From positions 1 through 16,485 of the forward strand of contig CAIXHI010000162.1 in NCBI GenBank assembly GCA_903919215.1: 16,485 nt of DNA, given 5' to 3'. The notes beneath the pieces are model-generated. The model did no database searches and was not told the origin of the DNA. It saw nothing but the letters and a program-made list of their open reading frames with translations. Position numbers and translations under genes: made by a program. Shown here in pieces: positions 1-7,221 of this stretch. Positions within the stretch are counted from its first letter, which is position 1, and each line of letters begins with the position of its first letter. This stretch comes from an uncultured Acidimicrobiaceae bacterium (GTDB lineage: Bacteria > Actinomycetota > Acidimicrobiia > Acidimicrobiales > Ilumatobacteraceae).

Positions 1-633
1 GACCCCGGCGATCGGGCCACAAATCACCCGATGGATGAAGAGGGCGATACCGCGGACCAGTCGGTCGTGCGAGCGGGCGCTGAGCACTCGATCGGAGATG
101 CCACCCGATTGCGTGATCACGCCGACGATGCCGTATGCGATGGCGACCGCACGTGGGCCCTTGTGGCGCGAACCGAACGACGTGAGTACTGCAGTACTGA
201 TGCGGTCGCCGAATGCACGGGAACCCTGGGCAAGTTCGTCGTCCTGGCGACTTGCAGTCTGGTAGGCCGAGAAGACGGGGGCGAATGCGGTACGGAGGTG
301 GATGAAGTCGTGGATCCAGCGATCGAGGTGGGCCAAACCCTCGGCGTCGGGAGTGATCACACCGAGTTCACCACTGAGGCGCACCATCTTGTTGCCCAGA
401 CGCGCTGCCAGTTTCCAGAAGACTTCGTCCTTGCTGGCGAAGTATTGGTAGAAGGATGGGCGCGAGCATCCGGCGGCTTCCGTGATCAGTTCGACACTCG
501 CGGCGTTGAAGCCCACCTCGCCGAAGACCACAAGTGCGGCATCGAGGATCCGTCGTCGTGTGTCGGTGCCGCGTTCTCCGACCAGCCTGCTCTGCCCGAA
601 GGGTGGCCGCCGCTGGATTTCCTCGTCCGACAT
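1..633 (-). CDS. TetR-family transcriptional regulator (C-terminus cut by window edge)
   Basis: The minus-strand frame is open from ATG 633 to the first base of the window, giving 211 residues without a stop, so the 3' end lies outside. An in-frame stop at 691-693 leaves ATG 633 as the only usable ATG/GTG/TTG. Residues about 24-70 form a typical TetR N-terminal helix-turn-helix: TRRRILDAALVVFGEVGF, then ITEAAGCSRPSFYQYFASKDE with the recognition helix around SRPSFYQYF. The rest is helical, as expected for a ligand-binding and dimer domain, and shows no recognisable ligand class. TetR proteins are usually repressors released by a small ligand, often a substrate or CoA ester of the genes they control. 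The gene is divergent from the amidohydrolase at 737 with a 103-bp gap holding one operator-like site (691-706). On the minus strand a TAGATT hexamer (693-688) overlaps that site and could be its -10 element, which would fit autoregulation. Family is secure; the target sites are inferred. Confidence 0.93.
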   Translation of the reverse strand, partial: MSDEEIQRRPPFGQSRLVGERGTDTRRRILDAALVVFGEVGFNAASVELITEAAGCSRPSFYQYFASKDEVFWKLAARLGNKMVRLSGELGVITPDAEGLAHLDRWIHDFIHLRTAFAPVFSAYQTASRQDDELAQGSRAFGDRISTAVLTSFGSRHKGPRAVAIAYGIVGVITQSGGISDRVLSARSHDRLVRGIALFIHRVICGPIAGV

Positions 634-690
634 TGCCGCCAGCCTATTGATTTGAGTTGCGTCTTGTGCGTGTCCCAGTCGAGACCTAAT

Positions 691-706
691 CTAACACCGT
701 CGTCAC
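691..706 (+). promoter_or_regulatory. Operator-like site 1, TetR/amidohydrolase divergent gap
   Basis: The sequence CTAACACCGTCGTCAC is followed by GTAG. It is one of six copies of a pseudo-palindrome of form CTAACRYnnRYGTCA(C). It ends 30 bp before ATG 737, and its other side is 57 bp from the TetR start at 633. It is thus well placed to control both divergent genes. No direct binding evidence exists in sequence alone. Confidence 0.72.
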
Positions 707-736
707 GTAGGCGATGCCAACGAAGGGGGACTGCGA

Positions 737-2023
737 ATGCAGGCTGAGGATCTGATCCTGGTAAGCGTCGACGACCATGTCGTCGAGCCGCCCACACTGT
801 TCGAGGGACGTCTCTCAAAGCGCGCCGCCGAGTACGCGCCGCGCATCGTGACCTTGGAGAACGGACGCGAAGTGTGGATGTTCGAGGGCAAGGCGATGCC
901 GAACGTCGGCCTCAACGCTGTCGCTGGCAGAGTTCCTGAGGAGTACGGCCTCGATCCGCTCGCGTTCTCCCAGATGCGCCCTGGTTGCTTCGACATCCAC
1001 GAGCGGATTCGTGACATGAACGTCAACGGAGTACTGGGTTCGATGAACTTCCCAAGCCTTGCCGGCTTCGCCGGGGCGCTGTTCTACACAGCGGCCGACA
1101 AGGACCTGTCGTTGGAAGTGCTGCGGGCGTACAACGACTGGCACATCGAGGAGTGGTGCGGAACGTACCCGGGGCGCATGATCCCACTGGCGATCACACC
1201 GATCTGGGACCCGCAGTTGATGGCCGCCGAGGTGCGGCGGGTGGCCGCCAAGGGCTGTCATGCAGTCACGTTCTCCGAGAACCCGACGAAGATCGGCCTG
1301 CCGAGCTACCACTCCGATCACTGGGACCCCTTCCTCCAGGCGTGCGTCGAGACCGGCACCGTCCTGTGCCTACACATCGGCTCGTCGTCGCAGACCGTGA
1401 TGACCTCCCCTGATGCGCCCATCGACGCGATGATCACGCTGCAGCCGATGAACATCGTGCAGTGCGCCGCGGACCTCGTGTGGTCACCGATGTTCAAGAA
1501 GTTCCCCGCGCTCAAGGTGGCGCTCTCCGAGGGCGGGATCGGATGGGTGCCCTACTTCCTCGAACGTATTGATTACGTGTACTCACATCACCGCGCGTGG
1601 ACGAACCAGGACTTCGGCGACAAGTTGCCGAGCCAGGTGTTCAACGAGAACGTCTTGACCTGCTTCATCGACGACGCCGTCGGGATGGAGGTCCGCCATC
1701 ACCTGAACATGGACTTCATCCACTGGGAATGCGACTACCCGCACTCCGACTGCACCTGGCCGAATGCCCCCGAGATGGCAATGAAGTGGTTGGCCGGCCT
1801 GCCCGATGCGGACATCAACCGCATCACCCACTTGAACGCCATGCGGAACTTCACCTACGACCCGTTCGCTCACATCCCGCGCGAGCAGGCGACGGTTGGG
1901 GCGCTGCGTGCGCAGGCCACCGACGTGGACACGTCACTCGTGAGCCATGGCACCGGCAAGTTCCAGGACTCCGGCATCGTCACCACGCTGACGTTGTCCG
2001 AGCGGATCGCTCAGCGCAGCTGA
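737..2023 (+). CDS. Amidohydrolase family 2 (metal-dependent TIM-barrel hydrolase), copy 1
   Basis: This is a 428-residue protein of the Amidohydro_2 type, a family of metal-dependent (beta/alpha)8-barrel hydrolases and decarboxylases. The first metal motif is D12-x-H14-x-x-E17 (VDDHVVEP), where many relatives have HxH. Later barrel landmarks are the histidine of CLHIGSS (H213), the acidic residue of ALSEGGIGW (E265) and the ECDYPHSD segment (D333, H336), which normally supplies the last metal-bound aspartate. ATG 737 is preceded by a good ribosome site (GAAGGGGGA, 722-730). It is the first gene of the plus-strand block and has operator-like site 1 just upstream. A second site (2050) separates it from the transporter operon, so it may be its own unit. 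It is a distant paralogue of the genes at 9447-10616 and 10688-11893. The family is clear; the substrate (amide, ester, lactone or beta-keto acid) cannot be told. Confidence 0.92.
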   Translation: MQAEDLILVSVDDHVVEPPTLFEGRLSKRAAEYAPRIVTLENGREVWMFEGKAMPNVGLNAVAGRVPEEYGLDPLAFSQMRPGCFDIHERIRDMNVNGVLGSMNFPSLAGFAGALFYTAADKDLSLEVLRAYNDWHIEEWCGTYPGRMIPLAITPIWDPQLMAAEVRRVAAKGCHAVTFSENPTKIGLPSYHSDHWDPFLQACVETGTVLCLHIGSSSQTVMTSPDAPIDAMITLQPMNIVQCAADLVWSPMFKKFPALKVALSEGGIGWVPYFLERIDYVYSHHRAWTNQDFGDKLPSQVFNENVLTCFIDDAVGMEVRHHLNMDFIHWECDYPHSDCTWPNAPEMAMKWLAGLPDADINRITHLNAMRNFTYDPFAHIPREQATVGALRAQATDVDTSLVSHGTGKFQDSGIVTTLTLSERIAQRS

Positions 2024-2049
2024 TGATCAAATCAGCTGTCGACAACGAA

Positions 2050-2065
2050 CTAACATCCGTGTCAC
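2050..2065 (+). promoter_or_regulatory. Operator-like site 2, upstream of the transporter operon
   Basis: CTAACATCCGTGTCAC is followed by TATT. It lies in the 88-bp gap between the first amidohydrolase and the binding-protein gene, 46 bp before GTG 2112. It has the same orientation as site 1 relative to the downstream gene. Its presence suggests that transporter expression is controlled separately from, but together with, the upstream enzyme. Confidence 0.72.
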
Positions 2066-2111
2066 TATTGGGACGAAGCACTTCGCTTCACACATCACGT
2101 TGGGGGATCTC

Positions 2112-3506
2112 GTGAAATCGAATCTGATCAAGTGCGCGTCCGCGCTCGCAGTGCTCTCGTGTCTCGCACCAGCGTGCAGCAATTCCGAGAGCAGCTCGAC
2201 GACCACGGCTGCGGCTGTGACGACCACCGGCGTACCGACATCGGACACCGGTGGTTCGGATCCGTCAACGACGGACGCACCCAGCGACCGTGACGTGTTC
2301 AAGCCGATCACCGGCGTGCCTGGGGTGTCGGACAAGGAGATCGGCTACGCCGTCATCGGCACGCGTTCGAACAACCCGCTCGGCACGTGCATCCTCGACT
2401 GCTATCTCGACGGCATCAAGGCGTACTTCGCGTTCCGCAACTCAGAGGGCGGCATCTACGGCCGCCAGCTCGTCGTCAATCAGGAGATCGATGACGAGCT
2501 CGCCAACAACCAGGCGCGGGCGCTGGACATCGTCTCGAACAACAAGTCGTTCGGGTCGTTCAACGCCACGCTGCTCTCGAGCGGCTGGGGCGATCTGGAG
2601 AGTGCCGGCATCCCCACCTACACCTGGGGGATCCAGCCTGCCGACTCGGCTGACCGCCTGCACATCTTCCCCAGCATCGCGACGATGTGCAGCGGGGGCT
2701 GCACGAGCCATCTGATGCCCTATGCCGCCAAGTCGGCCGGGGCCAAGCACGTGGCCGCGCTCGGGTACGGAGTCACTGAGAACTCCAAGACCTGCGTGGC
2801 TGGCTACAAGAACTCGGTGACCAAGTACCCCGAGGGCGGGGTCGATGTCGCCTACTTCAACGACAACCTTGCGTTCGGCCTCCCGAACGGCATCGGACCG
2901 GAGGTCACCGCAATGAAGGCGGCCAACGTCGACTTCATCGCCACCTGCATGGACCTCAATGCGATGAAGACACTGGCGCAGGAACTGCACCGCCAAGGTA
3001 TGGACAACGTCACGCTGTATCACCCGAACACGTACAACCAGCAGTTCGTGACGGATGCCGACCCGCTGTTCGAGGGCGACTTCGTCAGCGTCGGCTTCCT
3101 GCCGTTCGAGGCCGACACCGCTGGCACGACGCTTGGCGACTTCCTGACCTGGATGGAGAAGGCGGGCAAGACACCGAGCGAGTTGGCGATGGTCGGTTGG
3201 ATCAACGCGTCGGTCGCCTTCGGAGGACTCCTCGCAGCCGGGCCGGAATTCGACCGTCAGAAAGTCACGGATGCGACGAACGCGTTGACCGCTGACACTG
3301 CTGGTGGTCTGCTCAAGCCGATCAACTGGAGCACCGACCACGCGCCCTACACGGATTCGACCCGGCCGGCAGACAAGCAGGGCGAGTGCGTCACGCTCGT
3401 GCGTGTCACCAAGGGCAAGTTCGCCACCGTCGCACCACCGGCGACGCCGTGGATGTGCTGGCCGTCCATCGAGTGGTCCGACCCGGAGTTCAAGGGCTTC
3501 AAGTGA
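2112..3506 (+). CDS. Branched-chain-type ABC transporter substrate-binding lipoprotein (LivJ/LivK-like)
   Basis: GTG 2112 is chosen because a GGGGGAT ribosome site (2102-2108) precedes it and because it gives a short basic N-terminus (MKSNLIK) followed by a hydrophobic stretch ending AVLSCLAPACSNS. A TTG at 2100 is possible but overlaps the ribosome site. The product has 464 residues. Cys17 (VLSC) fits a lipobox; Cys22 (APAC) is an alternative. A Ser/Thr/Asp-rich linker of about 40 residues leads to a type I periplasmic-binding fold starting near GYAVIGTRSNNPLG, with GIKAYFAFRNSEGGIYGRQL, a hallmark of Liv-type binding proteins. The mature part is unusually cysteine-rich (including CILDC and CSGGC), which may mean disulfides outside the membrane. 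It captures the solute for the permease and ATPases encoded directly downstream. Liv-type systems in actinobacteria import amino acids, amides, aromatic acids and other organic acids, so the ligand is open. Confidence 0.9.
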   Translation: MKSNLIKCASALAVLSCLAPACSNSESSSTTTAAAVTTTGVPTSDTGGSDPSTTDAPSDRDVFKPITGVPGVSDKEIGYAVIGTRSNNPLGTCILDCYLDGIKAYFAFRNSEGGIYGRQLVVNQEIDDELANNQARALDIVSNNKSFGSFNATLLSSGWGDLESAGIPTYTWGIQPADSADRLHIFPSIATMCSGGCTSHLMPYAAKSAGAKHVAALGYGVTENSKTCVAGYKNSVTKYPEGGVDVAYFNDNLAFGLPNGIGPEVTAMKAANVDFIATCMDLNAMKTLAQELHRQGMDNVTLYHPNTYNQQFVTDADPLFEGDFVSVGFLPFEADTAGTTLGDFLTWMEKAGKTPSELAMVGWINASVAFGGLLAAGPEFDRQKVTDATNALTADTAGGLLKPINWSTDHAPYTDSTRPADKQGECVTLVRVTKGKFATVAPPATPWMCWPSIEWSDPEFKGFK

Positions 3507-3557
3507 CCGGCCGCCACGTCAGCGCTAGCGGGCGATGCTGAGCCGAGGACTGGTGTC

Positions 3558-5663
3558 ATGACACTCGCCACAGGCGTCGGTGCCGACTTCCTGCGTGCCC
3601 TGTTACAAGGCACGCCACCGGGAACGGTGTACGCGCTCGTCGCACTTGGCTTCGTACTCACCTACAAGACGTCGGGCGTGTTCAACCTCGCCTTCGGCGC
3701 ACAGGCGTACGTCTCGGCCGCTATGTACTACAAGGCTCACACCGAGTGGGGATGGTCGATCATCCCCGCTCTGGTGTTGAGTGTCTTCGTGCTCGCACCG
3801 GCGATCGGGCTCACGCTCGAACGGTTGGTGTTCCGCTACTTGCGAACAGGAACGTCGGTCGCCAAGCTCGTCGTCACCATTGGCATCTCGCTGGCGCTAC
3901 CGAACATCTTCGAGCTGATCACCAACTTCAAGGGCGTCGTCGGGCGCACCCCTGCCGGCATCGTGCCCAACGGCGCCGGCGTGTTCTACGACCCGTTCGG
4001 CGTCTATCCCTTCAGTCGTGACGAACTGACCACCATCGGCGTCGCGGTCTTCGCGATGCTGTGCCTGGCAGCGCTGTTCCGCTTCTCGGCGATCGGTCTG
4101 CAAATGCGGGCCGTCGTGGAGAGCCCGCGGATGACGGAGTTGAACGGGATCCGGTCTGATCGCGTCTCAGCGGTGAGCTGGGCCTTGTCGAGCACCTTCG
4201 CGGGCCTGGCGGGCGTGCTCATCGCTCCCCGATTCAACACTCTTGCGGCACCCGACTTCTTCAACCTGGTGGTGGTGGCGATCGCCGCCGCGATCCTCGG
4301 TCGCCTGGTCAGCCTCCCCCGCGCGTTGGCCGGCGGTCTCGGGCTGGGCATGGTGATCTCGCTGCTGGGAACGTTCCTGCCCAGGTGGGTGCAGTCGAAC
4401 CCGTGGTTGCGCCCGTTCCAGGAGAACCTCACTCCGGCCGTCCCGTTCGTCGTCCTTTTCGGGGTGCTGGTGTTGTGGCCGGCGATCCGCCGTTCACGTG
4501 AGGTGAGCGATCCGCTCTCCGGAGTCGACCCGCCGATCTCTTCGCTCGCGCTGGCCACCCGCTCGGCGAGGTCACATCTGATCGCCAGGGTGGTCACCGT
4601 CGGCGCCCTCGGCACCGTCGCGGCCATCGTCTACTTCCGTGCCGACGCGTCCTGGATGTTCCTCGTCACGCAGGCAGTCATCATGGCGACGATCTACCTC
4701 TCGGTCACGATGATCACCGGCCTGGCCGGCCAGATCTCGCTCTGCCAGGGCACGTTCGCCGCCATCGGTGGCTTCGGCGTCTACCAACTCGCCACGTTGC
4801 ACGGCATGTCGGTCCTCGTGGCGGCCCCGATCGCTGCGGTGATCGCTGCGGCCGTCGGTGCGGTGCTGTCGTTGCCCGTGCTCCGACTCGGCGGCATTTG
4901 GACCGCAGTCGCCACGTTGGCGTTCGCGTTCTTCTTCGATGCCGTCGCGATCAAGTTCTCCTGGGTCGGCGGTGGCAACACCTCGTTGATGCAAGGGACG
5001 CGGGTACCGCGACCCGTGCTCGGGCCGTGGGACTTTGCCGATGACCGGGCGTTCTTGGTGCTCGCCGTCGTCGTCTTCATCATCGTCTCGATCGTCGTCG
5101 TGCAGATCCGTGGCGGCACCATCGGCAGAACCTTGCGGGCAATCCGCGGCAGCGAGGTCGCCGCGCAGTCGATCGGAATCTCCCCCGCTCGGGCGCGGGT
5201 CGTGGCCTTCGCCGTGTCGGCGGCCATCGCCGCGCTGGGTGGGGCCTTGCTGAGCATCCACCAGAAGAACGTGAACTACGGCAGCAACTTCTCGCCGGTC
5301 TCGTCGTTGTTCTGGCTCGTCCTCGTGGTCTCGCTCGGCTCGCGCACCATCGAGGGCGCCGCCCTGGCGGGTGCCGCGTACTCCATCTTCGATCCGCTCA
5401 TCCTGCGCGGAACGATCTTCGGCTGGATTCTGCGCAGCCCGGATCGTGTTCCGGGGATCTTCCCGATCTCGCCGAAGTGGCGCCTGATCCTGTTCGGACT
5501 GGGCACCTTGCAGTTTGCTCGCCACCCGGAGGGTGCGGTGGAGTACTGGCGCAGCCGAACGGCCCGGTCACTGGCGGCACGGCAGCGGTCCGCGCCGGGC
5601 ACACCGGAAGCGCCCGACGCACCGAACGAATCAGACGCACCCAACGGGGCGGTGACATCATGA
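3558..5663 (+). CDS. Fused LivH-LivM branched-chain-type ABC permease
   Basis: A single 701-residue hydrophobic protein joins two permeases that are usually separate. The N-terminal half (about 1-310) is LivH-like and begins with GTPPGTVYALVALGF and the GVFNLAFGAQ segment. The C-terminal half (about 345-670) is LivM-like: MITGLAGQISLCQGTF starts at residue 385, and a cytoplasmic coupling-loop-like region LRAIRGSEVAAQSIGIS lies near 525-545. Each half has multiple membrane spans. The combined length equals a normal LivH plus LivM, so this is a true fusion rather than a sequencing join. The tail is a Pro/Ala-rich, non-membrane extension. ATG 3558 has GAGG upstream (3544-3547) with rather long spacing. 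The gene starts 51 bp after the binding protein. Its TGA overlaps the livG ATG by four bases (ATGA, 5660-5663), showing translational coupling. Role: the transmembrane channel for the solute bound by the 2112-3506 product. Confidence 0.93.
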   Translation: MTLATGVGADFLRALLQGTPPGTVYALVALGFVLTYKTSGVFNLAFGAQAYVSAAMYYKAHTEWGWSIIPALVLSVFVLAPAIGLTLERLVFRYLRTGTSVAKLVVTIGISLALPNIFELITNFKGVVGRTPAGIVPNGAGVFYDPFGVYPFSRDELTTIGVAVFAMLCLAALFRFSAIGLQMRAVVESPRMTELNGIRSDRVSAVSWALSSTFAGLAGVLIAPRFNTLAAPDFFNLVVVAIAAAILGRLVSLPRALAGGLGLGMVISLLGTFLPRWVQSNPWLRPFQENLTPAVPFVVLFGVLVLWPAIRRSREVSDPLSGVDPPISSLALATRSARSHLIARVVTVGALGTVAAIVYFRADASWMFLVTQAVIMATIYLSVTMITGLAGQISLCQGTFAAIGGFGVYQLATLHGMSVLVAAPIAAVIAAAVGAVLSLPVLRLGGIWTAVATLAFAFFFDAVAIKFSWVGGGNTSLMQGTRVPRPVLGPWDFADDRAFLVLAVVVFIIVSIVVVQIRGGTIGRTLRAIRGSEVAAQSIGISPARARVVAFAVSAAIAALGGALLSIHQKNVNYGSNFSPVSSLFWLVLVVSLGSRTIEGAALAGAAYSIFDPLILRGTIFGWILRSPDRVPGIFPISPKWRLILFGLGTLQFARHPEGAVEYWRSRTARSLAARQRSAPGTPEAPDAPNESDAPNGAVTS

Positions 5664-6433
5664 CGGCCCTGCTGGAGGCCCGCGGGATCCGCAAATCCTT
5701 CGCCGGCGTGATGGCGCTGCACTTCGTCGACATCGACGTCGATGCCGGCGAGACGGTGGGCCTGATCGGACCGAACGGCGCAGGAAAGACGACGTTCTTC
5801 AACTGCGTCCTGGGCATCCTGCGATCGGACTCGGGTGTCGTCCGTTTCGACGGTCGCGACATCAGCGGCCTGCGCGTGCACGAACGGGCGCGGTGCGGTA
5901 TCGGCCGCACGTTCCAGCGGATCGAACTGTTCGCCGAGTCCACGGTGCGCGAACACTTGCTGATCGCCGAACGTACCCGACAGGGCACGGGCAGTCTGTG
6001 GAAGGACTTGCTGGGGATGGGACGTCCGCACCGAGACGAGATCGCGCGGTGCGACGAGGTGCTGGAACTGCTCGGACTCGGCGCTGTGGCCGAGGCACCG
6101 ATCGAGCACCTGAGTCTCGGACAGGGCCGCCTCGTCGAGGTCGGCCGGGCGCTGATGACCGATCCAAAGCTCCTCCTCCTCGACGAGCCCTCCTCGGGGC
6201 TCGATCGCAAGGAGACCGCCGACCTGGCGGCGACGCTGCGCAAGGTGCAGGCAGAGAAGGGGTTCGCGATCCTCCTCGTCGAGCACGACGTGGAGTTCGT
6301 GGCCGGCTTCACTGAACGCTCGTACGTGCTCGACTTCGGGACGATGATTGCTCAGGGACGGACTCGTGAGGTGTTGCGCGATCCGATCGTGCGCGAGGCC
6401 TATCTCGGAGTACCAGCGACGGAGGGGACATGA
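5660..6433 (+). CDS. livG: Branched-chain-type ABC transporter ATP-binding protein LivG
   Basis: This 257-residue ATPase energises the permease. Visible motifs are Walker A GPNGAGKTT (37-45), the Q-loop in GRTFQRIEL (Q86), a signature LSLGQGRLVE (151-160), Walker B LLLLDEPSSGLD (171-182), and the switch histidine in LLVEHDVEFV. Both the TFQ context and the roughly 255-residue length point to LivG rather than LivF. The signature reads LSLGQG, a deviation from the LSYGQQ or LSGGQ common in relatives, but the essential residues are kept. ATG 5660 is chosen because it gives a standard LivG N-terminus (MTALLEARGIRKSF) and a four-base overlap with the permease stop. An earlier in-frame start at 5477 would lie wholly inside the permease gene. 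Its own stop overlaps livF in the same way. The liv name refers to the family only; the solute may not be leucine, isoleucine or valine. Confidence 0.93.
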   Translation: MTALLEARGIRKSFAGVMALHFVDIDVDAGETVGLIGPNGAGKTTFFNCVLGILRSDSGVVRFDGRDISGLRVHERARCGIGRTFQRIELFAESTVREHLLIAERTRQGTGSLWKDLLGMGRPHRDEIARCDEVLELLGLGAVAEAPIEHLSLGQGRLVEVGRALMTDPKLLLLDEPSSGLDRKETADLAATLRKVQAEKGFAILLVEHDVEFVAGFTERSYVLDFGTMIAQGRTREVLRDPIVREAYLGVPATEGT

Positions 6434-7194
6434 CGGCGCTACTCGAACTGAGGAACGTCTCGGCAGGCTATGGAGCGTTCCGAGCACTGTTCGGAGTGTC
6501 CGTCGAGGTCCAGCCGGGTGAGGCCGTGGCGATCCTCGGCGCGAACGGGGTCGGCAAGACGACCCTGGCGCGAGTGGCAACCGGCCTGCTCGCACCCACC
6601 TCGGGGGCGGTGTTGGTCGACGGCGCGGATATGTCCGGGACGGCCACGTACCGGTTCGCCCGCGCTGGCGTCGCGCATGCGCCCGAAGGCCGATCGGTGT
6701 TCGCAACGCTGTCCGTCGAGGACAACCTGCGCTTGTCGTTCCGCCAGTCCAAGGGACGCGCGAACACACCGGCCGCACTCGCCAAGGCGTTCGAGCTGTT
6801 CCCCATGTTGGCCGCCAGGCGTCACCAGATCGCCGGCACGCTCTCGGGCGGTCAGCAACGCATGCTGGCAATGGCCCGCGTCATCGTCGAGGAGCCGAGC
6901 CTGCTGGTAGCCGACGAGCTGTCGCTAGGGCTTGCGCCGATCGTCGTCGACGAGGTCTATCGCAGCCTGCGCCGGTTGAAGGAGAACGGATCGGCGCTGC
7001 TGATCGTCGAGCAGCATGTTGGCCACGCGCTCGCGCTGTGCGACCGCGCGATTCTCCTCGACCGAGGCACCGTCTCGTGGTCCGGACCGGCGCGCGAAGC
7101 CGCTGAGCGCGTTGCTACCCACGTCTTCGAGAACGACTCCTCCAGCGACGGCGACGGCGACAGCGGCGACGCCACCGCCGCCACCGCCGGTTGA
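6430..7194 (+). CDS. livF: Branched-chain-type ABC transporter ATP-binding protein LivF
   Basis: The second ATPase of the importer has 254 residues. It has Walker A GANGVGKTT (37-45), the LivF-typical VAHAPEGRSVF (81-91), signature LSGGQQRMLAMAR (138-150), Walker B SLLVADELSLGLAP (157-170, with A before D where LLLLDE is usual) and a switch region LLIVEQHV. It pairs with LivG on the fused permease. A GAGGGGAC ribosome site precedes ATG 6430, and the ATGA overlap with livG couples translation. The C-terminus ends in an extra acidic and Ala/Thr-rich tail (SSSDGDGDSGDATAATAG) encoded by short GGCGAC-like repeats, beyond the normal LivF end, so the last 18 or so residues are probably disordered. 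It is the last gene of the transporter operon; the convergent CoA-transferase gene ends 27 bp further on. Confidence 0.93.
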   Translation: MTALLELRNVSAGYGAFRALFGVSVEVQPGEAVAILGANGVGKTTLARVATGLLAPTSGAVLVDGADMSGTATYRFARAGVAHAPEGRSVFATLSVEDNLRLSFRQSKGRANTPAALAKAFELFPMLAARRHQIAGTLSGGQQRMLAMARVIVEEPSLLVADELSLGLAPIVVDEVYRSLRRLKENGSALLIVEQHVGHALALCDRAILLDRGTVSWSGPAREAAERVATHVFENDSSSDGDGDSGDATAATAG

Positions 7195-7215
7195 GTCACG
7201 CGCCTCACGGCGGTG
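7182..7215. terminator. Candidate bidirectional hairpin between convergent livF and CoA-transferase genes
   Basis: CACCGCCG (7182-7189) pairs with CGGCGGTG (7208-7215) over eight bases. Inside, TGAG (7192-7195) pairs with CTCA (7204-7207) after a two-base bulge, leaving an eight-base loop. The structure spans the livF stop and the short convergent gap. There is no T-run on either side, so if it terminates it does so without a classical U-tract. The position between two converging genes is the main support. Confidence 0.45.
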
Positions 7216-7221
7216 TCGGCC

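Noticed and set aside
691..706. Reading the CTAACR arm of the repeated motif as a -35 box
   Set aside because: The spacing from CTAACR to the following TAnnnT hexamers is only about 11 bases, too short for a sigma-70-type promoter, and the inverted symmetry points to a protein-binding operator.
31..747. A 238-codon plus-strand open frame opposite the TetR gene
   Set aside because: It is antisense to a clear TetR helix-turn-helix, has no recognisable motif, and has no ribosome site. It is a GC-driven shadow frame.
4572..5525. A 317-codon minus-strand frame rich in Asp, Arg and Glu inside the permease gene
   Set aside because: The composition is the complement of Val/Ile/Ala-rich membrane codons; no domain is seen.
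5276..6871. A 531-codon minus-strand frame under livM, livG and livF
   Set aside because: Arg/Pro/Ser-rich composition and complete overlap with motif-bearing ABC transporter genes mark it as a shadow.
7145..7190. DGDGDSGD in the LivF tail as an EF-hand or calcium-binding repeat
   Set aside because: It is too short, lacks the loop pattern and hydrophobic anchors, and is best explained by short GC-rich repeats.
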